Shown in pieces: positions 5,193 to 6,236 of a DNA stretch of 6,236 nt. Each line of letters begins with the position of its first letter. Position 1 is the first letter of the stretch. This DNA comes from Chitinophagaceae bacterium (GTDB taxonomy: Bacteria; Bacteroidota; Bacteroidia; Chitinophagales; Chitinophagaceae): assembly GCA_025455665.1 (NCBI GenBank), contig JALOMC010000154.1, forward strand, positions 1 to 6,236, written 5' to 3'. The notes under the pieces were generated by a model, which was not told the origin of the DNA, ran no database searches, and worked only from the letters and a program-made list of their open reading frames with translations. Both the position numbers and the translations under genes were made by a program.

Positions 5193-5939
5193 ATGCAACG
5201 CAGAAAATTTGTAACCGACAGCGCAAAAGCCGCGATGGGGGCACTGGCAGCGGGCAGCCTGCTGAGCCAGACAGCCTGCAGCAGCAGCAAGCAAAACAGC
5301 AGTAGCGGCAAATACTACCCGCAAACACCGGGAATGACACAGCAGCCACTACCCTACGAGTACAAGGCACTAGAGCCGGCAATTGATGCGCTGACCATGG
5401 AGATCCACTATACACGCCATGCTGCGGCCTATACCAAAAACATGACCGAAGCGCTGGCCGCAGAGGCACCGGGCATTTCACGCCTTGAAGATCTTTTTGC
5501 TAGTATGAGTAAATACAGTGCGAAGCTGCGCAACAATGCCGGCGGGCACTACAATCACGAAAGCTTTTGGCGCTGGATGGCACCGGGCGGCAAAGCCATG
5601 CCGGCCAGCCTGCAAAAAATAATAGAACAGCAGTTGAGCTCCGTTGGCGATTTGCGCAACAAACTGAATGCAGCTGCCACCAGCCGCTTTGGCAGCGGGT
5701 GGGCCTGGCTGGTGCTGGATGCGCAAAAAAAGCTGCAGGTAGGCAGCACGCCCAACCAGGACAACCCACTAATGGACCTGAGCGAATTAAAAGGCTACCC
5801 CCTGCTGGGTATAGACGTGTGGGAACACGCCTATTACCTAAAATACCAAAACAAAAGAGCCGACTACCTGAACGCATGGTGGAGCCTCATTAACTGGGAA
5901 GAGGTAAATGCCCGCTATCAATTTGCCCTGGGCCTTTAG
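5193..5939 (+). CDS. Superoxide dismutase, Mn/Fe family, exported
   Basis: 248 aa. It converts superoxide to hydrogen peroxide and oxygen. The catalytic domain starts at about residue 51 with QPLPYEYKALEP. Metal ligands by family alignment are His72 (TMEIH), His122 (GGHYNH), Asp208 and His212 (DVWEHAYY); the gateway Tyr80 and His76 are also present. Gly118 and the Gln in NQD (Gln189) are the Mn-type signature, though cambialistic or Fe use cannot be excluded. Ahead of the domain is a signal of about 28 residues: the twin arginines of RRKFV (3-7), a hydrophobic alanine-rich stretch, then SQTAC with Cys29 and a Ser-rich linker. This suggests Tat export of the folded, metal-loaded enzyme, perhaps as a lipoprotein, although glutamine at -3 makes the lipobox weak. 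It lies 43 bp after the permease gene, without an obvious promoter, and 48 bp before the OsmC-type gene, so it may be part of an operon. Confidence 0.94.
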   Translation: MQRRKFVTDSAKAAMGALAAGSLLSQTACSSSKQNSSSGKYYPQTPGMTQQPLPYEYKALEPAIDALTMEIHYTRHAAAYTKNMTEALAAEAPGISRLEDLFASMSKYSAKLRNNAGGHYNHESFWRWMAPGGKAMPASLQKIIEQQLSSVGDLRNKLNAAATSRFGSGWAWLVLDAQKKLQVGSTPNQDNPLMDLSELKGYPLLGIDVWEHAYYLKYQNKRADYLNAWWSLINWEEVNARYQFALGL

Positions 5940-5944
5940 CCCGG
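5928..5944. repeat. Small stem-loop on the superoxide dismutase stop codon
   Basis: CTGGGC (5928-5933) and GCCCGG (5939-5944) form a 6-bp stem (one G-U pair) around a 5-nt loop, and the TAG stop (5937-5939) spans its edge. No T-tract follows, so read-through into the OsmC-type gene is expected. The stem is short and could be chance. Confidence 0.25.
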
Positions 5945-5987
5945 CACAACATTTGACACCTAACCAGATAACAACAAATATTCGCAC

Positions 5988-6236
5988 ATGAAGACCATTA
6001 CACACTGGCAATCCGACCTTGCATTTAGCAGCACTTATGACGGGCATGAAATAAACCTGAATGGCAGTACCGGCACCGATGGCAAAAGACTGGGCTATAG
6101 CCCAAAGGCACTGCTGCTGAGTGGCCTGGCTGGCTGTAGCGGCATTGATGTAGTAGAAATGCTCAAAAAAATGAAAGTGCCATTCACCCGTTTTGAAATA
6201 GTAGCCGCGGCGGAGCAAACAGCAGAGCACCCACGG
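5988..6236 (+). CDS. OsmC family protein (YhfA-like), 5' part only
   Basis: The first 83 codons are present; the gene runs off the right edge. The OsmC/Ohr family includes thiol peroxidases that reduce organic hydroperoxides, plus a less well understood YhfA-like branch. The fragment shows the beta-rich N-terminus (ITHWQSDLAFSSTYDGHEINLNG), then YSPKALLLSGLAGCSGIDVV, where Cys50 matches the family's reactive cysteine at the start of the long central helix, and an amphipathic helix KKMKVPFTRFE. The GCSGIDVV context resembles YhfA-like members more than classical Ohr. A second cysteine, if present, would lie beyond the window, so peroxidase activity cannot be judged. ATG 5988 is the only sensible start. 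It is 48 bp after the superoxide dismutase gene with no terminator between, fitting a peroxide/superoxide defence pair. Confidence 0.88.
   Translation, partial: MKTITHWQSDLAFSSTYDGHEINLNGSTGTDGKRLGYSPKALLLSGLAGCSGIDVVEMLKKMKVPFTRFEIVAAAEQTAEHPR

Noticed and set aside
5500..5877. 125-codon minus-strand open frame inside superoxide dismutase
   Set aside because: It is a shadow of the dismutase gene; Cys/Ala/Ser-rich composition without motifs.
5838..6230. 130-codon minus-strand open frame
   Set aside because: It is antisense to the end of superoxide dismutase and to the OsmC-type gene, both clearly recognisable; its product looks random.
1..6236. Mobile elements, CRISPR arrays, phage or defence genes
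   Set aside because: No transposase, integrase, spaced direct repeats, attachment sites or toxin-antitoxin pairs were seen; the genes are core or conserved chromosomal types with even composition.

Overview
The window reads as a chromosomal housekeeping segment from a member of the Bacteroidota, most likely Chitinophagia/Chitinophagaceae. This rests on recalled family resemblance, not a search. The evidence is: a short primary sigma factor (about 290 aa) without region 1.1, typical of this phylum; an Ffh and a small START-like protein that look like those of Chitinophagaceae; no Shine-Dalgarno sequence before any start codon; and several upstream elements that fit the Bacteroidota promoter pattern TTTG-N18-21-TAnnTTTG instead of -35/-10. 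There are no IS elements, tRNAs, rRNAs or CRISPR arrays, and no sign of horizontal transfer.

Layout. A bidirectional terminator (44-75) closes the left edge. Two minus-strand genes follow: ffh (signal recognition particle GTPase, 99-1415), with the primary sigma factor rpoD (1522-2397) upstream of it. The rpoD terminator lies between them, and its T-tract overlaps the best ffh promoter candidate. A gene-free stretch of about 315 bp (2398-2712) separates rpoD from a divergent START-like/AHSA1-type gene (2713-3093, plus). That gene runs tail-to-tail into an uncharacterised 202-aa gene (3090-3698, minus). The two share a 4-bp CTAG in which both strands read TAG stops. The 202-aa gene starts only 8 bp from the proposed GTG start of a divergent LptF/LptG-family lipopolysaccharide-export permease (3707-5149, plus). 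Downstream on the plus strand come an exported Mn/Fe superoxide dismutase with a twin-arginine-type signal and a possible lipobox (5193-5939), then the first 83 codons of an OsmC-family protein (5988 to the window end).

Function. ffh and rpoD are core genes for membrane-protein targeting and general transcription. The permease belongs to the machinery that moves LPS from the inner to the outer membrane. Superoxide dismutase followed 48 bp later by an OsmC-type protein suggests a small oxidative-defence unit, possibly co-transcribed with the permease because no intrinsic terminator is visible between them.

The window holds no obvious new multi-gene system. The more interesting features are small-scale: an intrinsic terminator written inside the coding sequence of a converging gene, overlapping stop codons, start codons 8 bp apart, stem-loops sitting on three stop codons, and a terminator/promoter overlap upstream of ffh.
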